The notes under the pieces were generated by a model that was not told the origin of the DNA, did no database searches, and was given only the letters and a program-made list of their open reading frames with translations. This document shows positions 18,267 through 27,031 of a stretch of DNA of 64,000 nucleotides, piece after piece (position 1 is the stretch's first letter; each line of letters starts with the position of its first letter). Made by a program: the position numbers and the translations under genes. The stretch comes from Bacteroidales bacterium (GTDB taxonomy: Bacteria > Bacteroidota > Bacteroidia > Bacteroidales > UBA932): assembly GCA_029098505.1 (NCBI GenBank), contig JAQXOE010000044.1, positions 62,001 through 126,000 on the forward strand, written 5' to 3'.

Positions 18267-20120
18267 TTATTCTACTGTAACGCTCTTTGCGAGATTTCTT
18301 GGCTGGTCAACATCGAGCCCCTTGGCCACTGCCACGTGATATGCAAGCATCTGAAGCGGGAGCACGGTGAGCAAAGGTGCAAGGCAATTATCCACCTGAG
18401 GCACTTCTATGATATTTTCAGCCATTTTCTTGATGGTTTCATCTCCTTCCGTCACTATTGCCAGTACCTTTCCTTTTCTGGCAATGACCTCCTGCATATT
18501 GCTGAGTATCTTCTCATAAAGCTTGTGGTGAGTCGCGATGAAGACAACCGGCATATTCTCATCTACGAGGGCAATAGGTCCGTGCTTCATCTCTGCAGCA
18601 GGATAGCCCTCAGCATGTATATAGCTGATTTCCTTCAACTTGAGAGCCCCTTCAAGTGCGACAGGATAGTTGTATGCCCTTCCAAGATAGAGCATATTGT
18701 GGGAAGCTGCATATTGCTGCGCAATGAGCTTTATCTTCTCGTCCTGGGCAAGAACTTTCTCCATAAGCTCAGGTATGGTGAGAAGTTCGTTTATGAGACT
18801 GCTGTATTTCTCCTCGCTGACTGTTCCTCTTTCACGACCGACTGCCAGAGCAATCATTGTCAGTACAGTAACCTGACCGGTGAAAGCCTTTGTGCTCGCT
18901 ACTCCTATTTCAGGTCCGACGTGAATGTAAGTTCCTGTATCAGAAGCTCTTGCAATACTGCTTCCGACAACATTGACTATGCCGAAGATGAGCGCTCCGT
19001 GTTCCGATGCCAACTGAATAGCAGCGAGTGTATCAGCCGTTTCACCACTCTGAGATATTGCAATGACAATGTCGTTGCTGTCAATGACAGGGTCGCTGTA
19101 TCTGAACTCGCTGGCATAGGCCACTTCGACAGGGATGCGGCAGAACTGTTCGATGAGAAGTTTGCCAATGAGACCGGCATGCCAGGAAGTACCGCAACTT
19201 ACTATGATGATTCTCTTCGCCTTCAACAATTCCTCTCGGTGTTCAGTAACTGCACTGAGGACTATCCTCTTGCCGTCCTGGACTATGCGCCCTCGCATAC
19301 AGTCCCTGATACATTGAGGCTGGTCGTGAATCTCCTTTAGCATAAAGTGAGGGTAACCACCTTTGTCAAGCATGCTCAGGTCCAAATTAACCTTCTTGAC
19401 ATTGACTGCCACTTCCGAATTGTCAAGTGCAATGATCTGAAGCGCTTCTCCCCTGTGGCAGACAGCAATCTGTTCATCCTCCAGATAAACCATCCTGTTG
19501 GTGTACTCAATGATAGGGGAGGCATCACTAGCGATGAAGAATTCGCAGTTGTTCTCACCTATACCGATAACCATAGGGCTGCTCTTTCTCGCAGCCACCA
19601 GAGTGTCTGGATTCTTCGTGTCAACCACCAGAATGGCATATGCTCCAATAACTTTTTCAAGAGCGAGTCTGACTGAAGTCACTAGATCGGTATTGTGACT
19701 GTCCATTACATACTGAATGAGCTGCACCAAGACCTCGGTGTCAGTTTCGCTTTTGAAGTGGTAGCCCTTGTCCTTCAGCTGGTCACGCAGAATGATATAA
19801 TTCTCGATAATGCCATTGTGGACTATGGTCAATTGCCCTGTTTCCGATACGTGGGGATGGGCATTGGTTTCATTTGGATGTCCGTGGGTCGCCCAACGTG
19901 TATGGGCAATTCCCATACTGCCGCAGTGATTGTGTCCCATTGTAGCTTTCTCCAGATCGGACACCTTGCCCTTTGCCTTGTATATATTCAATTCACTGCT
20001 CTTCTCATCATAGATAGCAGTTCCCGCAGAATCATAACCTCTGTACTCCAGTCTGTGAAGTCCTTTAATCAGTATCGGATATGCCTCTCTATAACCTGTA
20101 TAACCAACAATTCCACACAT
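18267..20120 (-). CDS. glmS: Glutamine--fructose-6-phosphate aminotransferase (isomerizing)
   Basis: 617 residues, the normal length for GlmS. It begins MCGIVGYTGYREAYPILIKG with the catalytic Cys2 of the N-terminal glutaminase domain, followed by 'HNGIIENYIILRDQL'. Two SIS isomerase domains follow: 'IIIVSCGTSWHAGLIGKLLI', 'ISQSGETADTLAAIQLA', and later 'LGRAYNYPVALEGALKLKEI'. It ends in DQPRNLAKSVTVE, the usual GlmS C-terminus. It makes glucosamine-6-phosphate for peptidoglycan and LPS. Its ATG overlaps the stop of the upstream hydrolase remnant (TAATG). I see no glmS ribozyme-like leader; there is no room for one. Confidence 0.97.
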   Translation of the reverse strand: MCGIVGYTGYREAYPILIKGLHRLEYRGYDSAGTAIYDEKSSELNIYKAKGKVSDLEKATMGHNHCGSMGIAHTRWATHGHPNETNAHPHVSETGQLTIVHNGIIENYIILRDQLKDKGYHFKSETDTEVLVQLIQYVMDSHNTDLVTSVRLALEKVIGAYAILVVDTKNPDTLVAARKSSPMVIGIGENNCEFFIASDASPIIEYTNRMVYLEDEQIAVCHRGEALQIIALDNSEVAVNVKKVNLDLSMLDKGGYPHFMLKEIHDQPQCIRDCMRGRIVQDGKRIVLSAVTEHREELLKAKRIIIVSCGTSWHAGLIGKLLIEQFCRIPVEVAYASEFRYSDPVIDSNDIVIAISQSGETADTLAAIQLASEHGALIFGIVNVVGSSIARASDTGTYIHVGPEIGVASTKAFTGQVTVLTMIALAVGRERGTVSEEKYSSLINELLTIPELMEKVLAQDEKIKLIAQQYAASHNMLYLGRAYNYPVALEGALKLKEISYIHAEGYPAAEMKHGPIALVDENMPVVFIATHHKLYEKILSNMQEVIARKGKVLAIVTEGDETIKKMAENIIEVPQVDNCLAPLLTVLPLQMLAYHVAVAKGLDVDQPRNLAKSVTVE

Positions 20121-20455
20121 TATTTCTTGATTTCTTTTTGGAAAAAGTCAAATACGTATTTGTCACTTCTTTCTTTTTGCTCCCCGTAAAAGCCAATATG
20201 GTTCCCACCATAGCCGTGGCTCATTATTACTGCCGGCTTTCTGGAAGGTCCTGAATTCGGAATCACTGCTACACCGTACAACTTCATGCCACGGCTGTCA
20301 ATAGTAATCTCCTTTGTCTCAAATGCCGGGTCAGAAGGCTTCTCAGGCATTCTGAATTCTCTCATTCCTGCAGGCCTTTCTGCTTGTGGATTCTGTGCGT
20401 ATACTGTGGCAGCAGCTATTACCAGAACAGCCAGGCCGATGACTATTCTTCTCAT
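20120..20455 (-). pseudogene. Internally deleted alpha/beta-hydrolase remnant (111 codons)
   Basis: The frame encodes a signal peptide (MRRIVIGLAVLVIAAATVYA), then a stretch typical of the start of secreted alpha/beta hydrolases: 'ITIDSRGMKLYGVAVIPN' and 'KPAVIMSHGYGGNHIGF', the last being the oxyanion-hole HG motif. After about residue 92 it passes directly to 'DKYVFDFFQKEIKK', which looks like the last helix of such an enzyme. The nucleophile elbow, acid and His regions, some 200 residues, are missing. An in-frame internal deletion explains this best. The stop overlaps the glmS start by one base, so the ORF may persist because it carries translation into glmS. A genuine small secreted protein is the alternative. 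Confidence 0.6.
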
Positions 20456-20467
20456 ACCTCAAAACAA

Positions 20468-21559
20468 TTACTTCTTGAATAATCTCTGTGCCATATCATA
20501 AAGGTTGAGCCTCCAGGTGTACCAGGTGTGGCCTTCGCCTACTTCCATATACTCATATTTCAAGCCGTTTTCGTCAAATACCTTGTTGGCTCTTTCTCCT
20601 GAAATGTAAGTGATGTCAGTCTTTCCTCCCTGGGTCATTACGAACTCCTTGCAATTCTTATTTACAATAGGTATGTTCTCGATTACATTGAGACGCTTAA
20701 GCTCATCCTCAATCGGGCTGCCAGGGGTAAATCCTCCTGAAAGACACCAGACATAAGCGAATTTGTCAGGATTTCTGAAAATGACCTCGAGGGTTTCTAT
20801 ACCACCCATTGAGAGTCCCGAAACTGCCCTGTGGTCCTTATCTGTGAGCACCCTGTAGTTGGATTCAATGAAAGGAATGATACAGTTCATAAGATCCTTC
20901 TCGAAAGCTGATACGTCACAGGCTCCATTAGGCATTACCACAATCATAGGAACCATCTTTCCGGCAGCAAGAAGGTTGTCAAGAATATCTCCTGCACAGC
21001 CTGCAGATGGCCATGAAGCATCGGTATCACCACCTCCGTGTATCAAGTAGAGTACAGGAAGCTTGGCCTTTGACTTCTCATAGCCTGCAGGAGTCCATAC
21101 ACGCATTGTTCTGGTAGTCCCGAGTATGCTGCTCTGGTATTTGCGTACAGCCATTGCTCCGTGAAGGATATCCGGATTGTATGAGAAGAAATCCGCTCCA
21201 TCAGGCTCTACCATGGCGACAGGACGGTTGTTCTGTGCAAGGTCGCTCTTCGGATCGATTACATTGACTCCGTCGACTACGAAGGTGTAACGATATGCTC
21301 CCGGTTTAACTCCAGGAACTTCAATTGACCAAACGCCATTCTTCTCAATGGTCTTGGCCTCTCTGGACATAATGTCCCCACTGAGGCTCACTGTACGGGC
21401 TTTTGGCGCATAAATGCTGAAAACGGTATTGCCGTTAGGAAGTACCCTTACGCTTTGGAGCGTGTCGTTTGGGGTAGGGGTTCTCATCCATTGAGCCTGG
21501 GCTGAAGCCGCACTCAATACGATTATGGATGAGATGGTCAAAAGTGCTTTCATTTTCAT
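20468..21559 (-). CDS. CE1-type esterase with N-terminal Ig-like/CBM48-like module (copy 1)
   Basis: 363 residues from the ATG at 21557-21559 (MKMKALLTISSIIVLSAASAQA, signal peptide); the frame is open 12 codons further up without a signal. Residues about 25-125 form an early-set Ig/CBM48-like module ('GNTVFSIYAPKARTVSLSGD'). The rest is an esterase-D/CE1 alpha/beta hydrolase with 'VLYLIHGGGDTDASWPS', nucleophile Ser250 in GLSMGGIETLE and the C-terminal 'GEGHTWYTWRLNLYD' His region. Members act as feruloyl or acetyl esterases on plant polysaccharides. The N-terminal half is nearly identical to the gene at 23430-24527. It lies 59 nt downstream of the CocE-like gene on the same strand. Confidence 0.87.
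   Translation of the reverse strand: MKMKALLTISSIIVLSAASAQAQWMRTPTPNDTLQSVRVLPNGNTVFSIYAPKARTVSLSGDIMSREAKTIEKNGVWSIEVPGVKPGAYRYTFVVDGVNVIDPKSDLAQNNRPVAMVEPDGADFFSYNPDILHGAMAVRKYQSSILGTTRTMRVWTPAGYEKSKAKLPVLYLIHGGGDTDASWPSAGCAGDILDNLLAAGKMVPMIVVMPNGACDVSAFEKDLMNCIIPFIESNYRVLTDKDHRAVSGLSMGGIETLEVIFRNPDKFAYVWCLSGGFTPGSPIEDELKRLNVIENIPIVNKNCKEFVMTQGGKTDITYISGERANKVFDENGLKYEYMEVGEGHTWYTWRLNLYDMAQRLFKK
21146..21490 (-). repeat. Inverted repeat, left arm: N-terminal module of CE1 copy 1
   Basis: This 345-bp stretch matches 23496-23840 in opposite orientation. Aligning by eye I count 11 mismatches (about 97 % identity), most of them silent. The arms enclose about 2 kb with the whole CocE-like gene. 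The rest of the two CE1 genes is clearly more diverged. Confidence 0.9.
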
Positions 21560-21618
21560 ATTGTCAATGGTGTTTGTATAGTTTTTGGCTTCCAAAAATA
21601 CTTATTTCCTATAGAAAG

Positions 21619-23355
21619 CTAAAATGCATCTTCAATTTTCATCAAAGGGAGACTTAAGTAGGAGCGTTTCTTGCCTCCGACAAAAATGCTTTGATGGGCA
21701 ATACGGCTTTCAGCCTGCTCTGCCCACACTCCGACTGTGTTGGAGTGCACAGCATATTCGGGAAAGAGGGATGATTGGACGTCGATTCTGAGACGGTTTC
21801 CGGCCTTGACAGTCCATACTATCGGCAACGCGACTATTTCAGCATCGACCCGTTTTCCTGCCCTGTATTTCCTGCGCTTGCCCAGAAGGTCCTTCCTATA
21901 GGCGAGAGTGGTGATGGAATTGCGCATATTGTAGGCCTTCCCATCTGGAGTTATCTCGCTAAGGGTGAATGCGAAGGCGGTGTCGTCAGCATCACTGCTG
22001 ACTCTCAATAAAAGCTTGATGCTTCCGGCAATTGTGATGTCCCTCTCGAGCGGTTCACTCACGAAGGTGATTAGGTCATCGCGATATCCGGCCTCATTCT
22101 GAAGATTGCTGCCTCTTCTTCTGATGGAGGTAAAAATGGTTTCTCCACCTGTGGCAATGATAGGGTCGGATGGGTCATAATCGTAGGACAGTCGAGCTCT
22201 TCTTGACCTTTTTTCCTGAAGTTTGAAGATTTTCCCTTTTTCGCCCACGCGTTCTGAACTGAGTTGCAATCTCATTTCTTCATCAGCTTTGATTGGCCAT
22301 TCCTCCAAATCAATCCATCTATCCTCTTCTATAGCATAAACCTTGATTTCCTTTTCCGGAAGCTTCTTCTCGACAAGAAGTCCGTAGAACCAATTGAACT
22401 GGTCCTCCTCGATTATAAAGTCCTTTGCCCTGGAAGTAGGGACGTGGGTAGGAGTAACTTGAAAACTGTGATTCCAGGAACCGAGTATCAGACGACTGTG
22501 CGCCTGAACTTCAGGGGAAAGCCTTTCAAAGCCGAGCAAGGTTCCTTCCTCGTGATGGTCGAACTGTCCGGCGACGATGGTGACTGGGACATTGACCAAA
22601 GCAGGAATACGCTTCAAGTCTCCCCAAACACCGCTGTTCCAATAAGGATCAGTATAATCCGTATGAGTAATCCAATCCCTATAGTAATCAAGCCTTTGCC
22701 CGAGCACGTTCACGTCTGCTTCGACCTGGGGACGGTAGAGGTAGAAGTCATAATAGTTTTCGCCAGGGCCCTGTCCGTCTTTTTTTTCGGGGTGTATGAT
22801 GTCCTCTTCGGCATTGTCAATGACCCAGCCGCTCATAATATCCTCGCGGAAAAGACCCGCGCGATAACAGGAAATATGTCTGTCGACACCATAATGGCTA
22901 AGGTAAAGACCTTTGACTTTCTGTGGCAATGAATCAGCGACCAGCCATCCTGTCAGTGCCGTGTATGATGTGCCGAAAATGCCGATATCGCCGCACCAAT
23001 CCTGCTTCTCGAGCCACTTGTACAGGGCAATGCCGTCTTCGCGCTCGTAAATATTCGGACTGAAAAAACCCTCGGAGCCTCCTTTCCCGCGGCAATCCTG
23101 CTGTATGTATCCTATTCCCCGGCTGGCGTATTCCCTACCTCTACGATTATTGTCGCCTCTCCCGCCATATACATAAGGTGTTCTGGTGACGACTACAGGC
23201 CAGGGTCCGTCCCCTTCAGGGAGATAGATTCTGGTCAGGAGTTTGAAGCCATCCCCGCCTTCGACCATTTCTTCGAAATAAGTATACTGGGCTGACGCCA
23301 TTGCAGGAAATAACAGCATTGCAAGTAAGTACAGAATAGTTTTTTTCATTTTCAA
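21619..23355 (-). CDS. CocE/NonD-family (S15-type) alpha/beta hydrolase
   Basis: 578 residues with a signal peptide (MKMKKTILYLLAMLLFPAMASAQ). The N-terminal hydrolase domain shows 'PVVVTRTPYVYGGRGDNN', 'GIGYIQQDCRGKGGSEG' and the nucleophile elbow FGTSYTALTGW; 'VAGQFDHHEEGTLLGFERL' and 'LILGSWNHSFQ' carry the likely acid and His. The C-terminal part (about 340-578) is the jelly-roll domain of this family ('IAGSIKLLLRVSSDADDTAF'). Members include cocaine esterase, glutaryl-7-ACA acylase and X-Pro peptidase relatives; the substrate here is unknown, and an ester is the best guess given the neighbours. It heads a minus-strand set with CE1, the remnant, glmS and DUF4954. Confidence 0.87.
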   Translation of the reverse strand: MKMKKTILYLLAMLLFPAMASAQYTYFEEMVEGGDGFKLLTRIYLPEGDGPWPVVVTRTPYVYGGRGDNNRRGREYASRGIGYIQQDCRGKGGSEGFFSPNIYEREDGIALYKWLEKQDWCGDIGIFGTSYTALTGWLVADSLPQKVKGLYLSHYGVDRHISCYRAGLFREDIMSGWVIDNAEEDIIHPEKKDGQGPGENYYDFYLYRPQVEADVNVLGQRLDYYRDWITHTDYTDPYWNSGVWGDLKRIPALVNVPVTIVAGQFDHHEEGTLLGFERLSPEVQAHSRLILGSWNHSFQVTPTHVPTSRAKDFIIEEDQFNWFYGLLVEKKLPEKEIKVYAIEEDRWIDLEEWPIKADEEMRLQLSSERVGEKGKIFKLQEKRSRRARLSYDYDPSDPIIATGGETIFTSIRRRGSNLQNEAGYRDDLITFVSEPLERDITIAGSIKLLLRVSSDADDTAFAFTLSEITPDGKAYNMRNSITTLAYRKDLLGKRRKYRAGKRVDAEIVALPIVWTVKAGNRLRIDVQSSLFPEYAVHSNTVGVWAEQAESRIAHQSIFVGGKKRSYLSLPLMKIEDAF

Positions 23356-23429
23356 TTCCTTTTGCTAGGTAAAGATATGGGAAATTTTGCTTACTATTGT
23401 AAGTTGATTAAAAATTTTTCATTCATCCT

Positions 23430-24527
23430 ATGAACAAAGCATTTATTTTTGCTGCAACTGCAGCGCTTTTTGTCTCATTCAGCGCAGATGCACAGTGGAT
23501 GAGAACTCCTACCCCAAACGACACGCTCCAAAGCGTAAGAGTACTTCCTAACGGCAATACTGTTTTCAGCATTTATGCGCCAAAAGCCCGTACAGTGAGC
23601 CTCAGTGGTGATATTATGTCCAGAGAGGCCAAGACCATTGAGAAGAATGGCGTTTGGTCAATTGAAGTCCCTGGAGTTAAACCGGGAGCATATCGTTACA
23701 CCTTCGTAGTCGACGGAGTCAATGTAATCGATCCGAAGAGCGACCTTGCACAGAACAACCGTCCTGTCGCTATGGTAGAGCCTGATGGAGCGGATTTCTT
23801 CTCATACAATCCTGATATTCCTCACGGAGCAATGGCCGTAAGGTCATATTGGTCAAAGACAGCCAACACAACACGCACAATGCGTGTCTGGACCCCTGCT
23901 GGTTATGAGAAATCAAAGGCAAAGCTTCCAGTGCTGTATCTCGTGCATGGAGGCGGTGATACCGATGCTTCATGGCCATCTGCAGGCTGTGCAGGAGACA
24001 TCCTTGACAATCTTCTTGCAGCAGGAAAGATGGTTCCTATGATTGTGGTTATGCCTAATGGTACATTCCCTGGAGATGAGGTTCCAATTTTTGCTGCAGA
24101 TATGGTTACTGATATCATTCCTTTCATCGAGAGCAACTACAGAGTCATCGCTGACCAGGCACACAGGGCTATGGCAGGCCTTTCAATGGGCGGAATGGAG
24201 ACTCTTGAAACCACTTTCAACAATCCTAAGCTTTTCGGATATGTATGGGTACTCTCTTCAAGTTTCAAACCGGGAGTTGCTCCAGAGACTGAAGCTGAAA
24301 GATTGGGCGTAGCTGGAAAGATTCCTGAAATCAACAAGACTGTGAAGGAATTCGTATTCACTCAGGGAGGTCCAAGCGATATTGCTTACCAGAATGGTAT
24401 CAATACCCGCAACTGTCTCGAAAAGATGGGACTCAAGTTTGAGTATATGGATGTCGAGGGCGGCCACTCTTGGTATGCCTGGAGACAGAATCTCTATGAT
24501 TTAGCGCAAAGAATCTTCAAGAAGTAG
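23430..24527 (+). CDS. CE1-type esterase with N-terminal Ig-like/CBM48-like module (copy 2)
   Basis: 365 residues with a signal peptide (MNKAFIFAATAALFVSFSADA). Same architecture as the gene at 20468-21559: Ig/CBM48-like module to about residue 125, then the CE1 alpha/beta hydrolase with 'VLYLVHGGGDTDASWPS', Ser252 in GLSMGGMETLE and 'VEGGHSWYAWRQNLYD'. The two N-terminal modules are almost identical in DNA, a middle block around 'GAGYEKSKAKLPVLYL'-type sequence is about 88 % alike, and the C-terminal thirds are clearly diverged. This points to an old duplication with later gene conversion of the 5' part. It is transcribed alone and ends convergently with the GH9 gene. Confidence 0.87.
   Translation: MNKAFIFAATAALFVSFSADAQWMRTPTPNDTLQSVRVLPNGNTVFSIYAPKARTVSLSGDIMSREAKTIEKNGVWSIEVPGVKPGAYRYTFVVDGVNVIDPKSDLAQNNRPVAMVEPDGADFFSYNPDIPHGAMAVRSYWSKTANTTRTMRVWTPAGYEKSKAKLPVLYLVHGGGDTDASWPSAGCAGDILDNLLAAGKMVPMIVVMPNGTFPGDEVPIFAADMVTDIIPFIESNYRVIADQAHRAMAGLSMGGMETLETTFNNPKLFGYVWVLSSSFKPGVAPETEAERLGVAGKIPEINKTVKEFVFTQGGPSDIAYQNGINTRNCLEKMGLKFEYMDVEGGHSWYAWRQNLYDLAQRIFKK
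23496..23840 (+). repeat. Inverted repeat, right arm: N-terminal module of CE1 copy 2
   Basis: Partner of the 345-bp stretch at 21146-21490 (11 mismatches by hand count). The two lie in opposite orientation, so homologous recombination between them would invert the CocE-like gene and swap the 5' parts and promoters of the two esterases. Confidence 0.9.
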
Positions 24528-24542
24528 CTTCCTGAAGATTCT
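24510..24542. terminator. Hairpin between convergent CE1 and GH9 genes
   Basis: AGAATCTTCA (24510-24519) pairs fully with TGAAGATTCT (24533-24542), and the enclosed GAAG/CTTC extends the stem; the TAG stop of the CE1 gene sits in the small loop. There is no clean T-run directly after it. Position between two convergent genes supports a two-way terminator. A longer-range GGCCCTG/CAGGGCC pair (24552-24596, the second half in the GH9 3' end, followed by ATTTTT) may add to it. Confidence 0.6.
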
Positions 24543-24558
24543 CCACCTTTGGCCCTGT

Positions 24559-26874
24559 TTACTTCCTGATTCCATACAGGTAAGCGAGCAGGGCCATTTT
24601 TCCGCGCATAGTCTCCCTCGGAGTGAACTCGGAGTTAACCCATAGATATCTCTGATTGAAGAAAGACTCCTGACGAGGCCATCCTCCATTATCCCAAGAA
24701 GGGTAGCAGCGGTCAAGAAGTATGCGTGCATCTCCTCCGTTGCCTTTGGACCAGGTTTCAGTACCATTGAACGGAGTCTGTCCCGGGTGAGTGCCAGGAG
24801 TACCGTCATTTCGTCCGGTAGTATAAATGTCGGTGATATGCCTTTCTCCAAGTCCGGTCATCTCAACAATGTTGCCAGGATTCCTGCCGAGGCCCCAAGA
24901 CGCTTCAGCATACATACATTTCTCAAGTTCCGCCTTCTTTGCGGCATTTGGATTCAGATAATGTGCAAGCATTACGAGCTGGAGGTTCTCTGAAACCTGC
25001 CATCTGGCATCATTGGCAGTTCTCCTTGAAGGCCTGTTATTGTAATGCCGTATATTCTCGCTTTCTGCCTGGAGGGCAACGCTGCTCTTCATCTTCTCAT
25101 AAAGCTCAGGATAATGCCTTTCATTAGGGCAGCTTAGATATGCAGCAATGCCCCAAAGTTGTAAATATGCTCCTCGGAATCCTGTCTTGAAAACAGGTGT
25201 ATCAGCTCCTTCGATTATGCATTCTTTAGCCATCTCATCTTCCCACTCTCTGTCACCTGTGACATTGTATAGGAAGGCTGCAGCCATCTGCTTGAAGTCC
25301 CTGCCACGCATAGTTTCATTGCCTATGCTCTGATAATCATCAAGTTGGAGATTTTCCTGTTTCGAAGCGAAAAGATAGGCTTTTACTGCCTCTTCGCAAT
25401 AGTAGCGGCGCAATGAGTCATTGCCCGCAACACGGAAAGCATCGGCGAGCATAGCGCAATTGGCGGCATTGGCCCAGGCTGCCATGGTAGTGCATCCTGC
25501 CTGAAACATTATTGTCCACTCCTTAGAAGGATTGGTCACACCTTGGCTATAAGCCTCTCCGTCCCTGATGCTGAGGAAGAAATCCACTTCGTTTCTCGCC
25601 TCGTCGATAATGTCCGGTATACCGTTACCGCTTTCTCTTATTCCTAAGTTGTCCTCATTTATTCTGCCATTTGTAAGCAGAAATGGCAGAAGCAGGTCGT
25701 AGATGTTGCTGACGTGGGCCAGGTGACGGTCCCAGTCGAAGGCATCGGAATGGCCTCCCTTTACATCGATGTTGACCGGATTGCCGGGAAGTCTGTGCTG
25801 CCAGAAAGATGATTCGAGTGCCGGCTTGAAATGAGGCTCGTCCCAAACATCACCCGGATTCTTGCGCCAGTCCGGATGCCAAGGATGAAGGTCAGTCTTG
25901 TACACAGTGAAACCTACGGGATCAACTTCCGGAATGAATCGCGGCTGTCGTGGAACAGGATTAATATGTTCAGGATCAGCAGGTTCTCCAAGTCTCATAT
26001 AATAATAGCCGAGTAAGGAATAGCGGTATGGCTCGAAATAGACTTCATTGCCGATATTGAAATCCATACTGCAACCCACATCTTCAACCGCCAGTCTGTA
26101 ACGTCCGGGGACATTTCCCTTGAAATCTATAGTCCAAACATCAGAACCGGTCAAGTCTTTCTTTCCGGCTTCATTTACTGATTCAGAGTGTGCTTTCCAG
26201 AAGCGTACCTTACCCACGGTCTTGCTCTTCCCGCTATCGACATTGTACAGATAGACCTTCTTACCCTCGAAAGAGCTGTAGTCTCTTGGACCACCGTCTC
26301 CCAGCCACAGATAAAGATCGGCGCTGTTTGCATTCGCTGAGGCCGCGTAGCCTATTAGATTCACGTGAATTGCCTCGGATGCAGAATTGAAAATGTCAAA
26401 ATGTATTTCTGCAGATGTCTTGTCAGATCCAATGCCTTCAGGTATAGCCACTGAATAGTCACAACCTTGTTTCATCCCCTGAGGCAGCTTGAGAAAAAGC
26501 CAATGGTCGAGTTCGCTGATTAGCCTGTTGTCAGTGTTCATCGGCTTGGATTTACGAAAAACAGATGTTGCGGCAATACCTCTGGAGTAGCGTTTGTCAT
26601 TTCGCGAAGAAATTATCCATTGCCCCTTTTGTGCCAGTTCGGGGTCAAGTCTTGGACCGAATACAAGCAGGGTGTCGTCACCTTCAGCGAAGGAATGTCC
26701 GAGATAAGCACTCGGGCCGCTTCCGTCATCCCTGTAACGGACTTCGCCATCTCGGAACAGGAGGCAGAGATAATCTTTGTCAATGACAGAAATCTTGACC
26801 AGTTTGCTGGCAGAAGCATCCATTGATAGGAAAAGACAGCTTAGACTGAACAGAAAGAAGAGAGTTCTTTTCAT
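24559..26874 (-). CDS. GH9 family endoglucanase with N-terminal Ig-like domain
   Basis: 771 residues with a signal peptide (MKRTLFFLFSLSCLFLSMDASA). About 1-290 include Ig-like beta domains (CelD_N type, 'IHVNLIGYAASANANSADLY'). The (alpha/alpha)6 catalytic domain follows. In place of the usual DAGD motif there is GGHSDAFDWDRH with Asp377 and Asp380; the catalytic Glu is probably Glu749 in VNSEFTPRETMRGK. GH9 enzymes in Bacteroidota PULs cut the beta-1,4-glucan backbone of xyloglucan or mixed-linkage glucan. A classic lipobox is not obvious (the Cys at 13 lies inside the hydrophobic stretch), so periplasmic or secreted localisation cannot be decided. It is convergent with CE1 copy 2. Confidence 0.87.
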   Translation of the reverse strand: MKRTLFFLFSLSCLFLSMDASASKLVKISVIDKDYLCLLFRDGEVRYRDDGSGPSAYLGHSFAEGDDTLLVFGPRLDPELAQKGQWIISSRNDKRYSRGIAATSVFRKSKPMNTDNRLISELDHWLFLKLPQGMKQGCDYSVAIPEGIGSDKTSAEIHFDIFNSASEAIHVNLIGYAASANANSADLYLWLGDGGPRDYSSFEGKKVYLYNVDSGKSKTVGKVRFWKAHSESVNEAGKKDLTGSDVWTIDFKGNVPGRYRLAVEDVGCSMDFNIGNEVYFEPYRYSLLGYYYMRLGEPADPEHINPVPRQPRFIPEVDPVGFTVYKTDLHPWHPDWRKNPGDVWDEPHFKPALESSFWQHRLPGNPVNIDVKGGHSDAFDWDRHLAHVSNIYDLLLPFLLTNGRINEDNLGIRESGNGIPDIIDEARNEVDFFLSIRDGEAYSQGVTNPSKEWTIMFQAGCTTMAAWANAANCAMLADAFRVAGNDSLRRYYCEEAVKAYLFASKQENLQLDDYQSIGNETMRGRDFKQMAAAFLYNVTGDREWEDEMAKECIIEGADTPVFKTGFRGAYLQLWGIAAYLSCPNERHYPELYEKMKSSVALQAESENIRHYNNRPSRRTANDARWQVSENLQLVMLAHYLNPNAAKKAELEKCMYAEASWGLGRNPGNIVEMTGLGERHITDIYTTGRNDGTPGTHPGQTPFNGTETWSKGNGGDARILLDRCYPSWDNGGWPRQESFFNQRYLWVNSEFTPRETMRGKMALLAYLYGIRK

Positions 26875-27031
26875 ATGCTACAAATTAGTGGTTTACTCTG
26901 CAAGGTAGCGTATTTTGGGAACAATCTGCTTTTTTCTCTTTATTATTTGTTACATTTGCTTCATCAGCCTTGGATGCGGAACATTTTTTTGCAGTCCAAG
27001 GTTTTTATATCTATCACGCTTGCTTCATAAT

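Noticed and set aside
18069..19340. 423-codon plus-strand ORF opposite glmS and the DUF4954 start
   Set aside because: Runs across two real genes on the other strand and shows low-complexity, Cys/His/Leu-rich translation without motifs.
20120..20470. glmS ribozyme or riboswitch
   Set aside because: The glmS start overlaps the previous ORF, so there is no leader; no such structure is visible.
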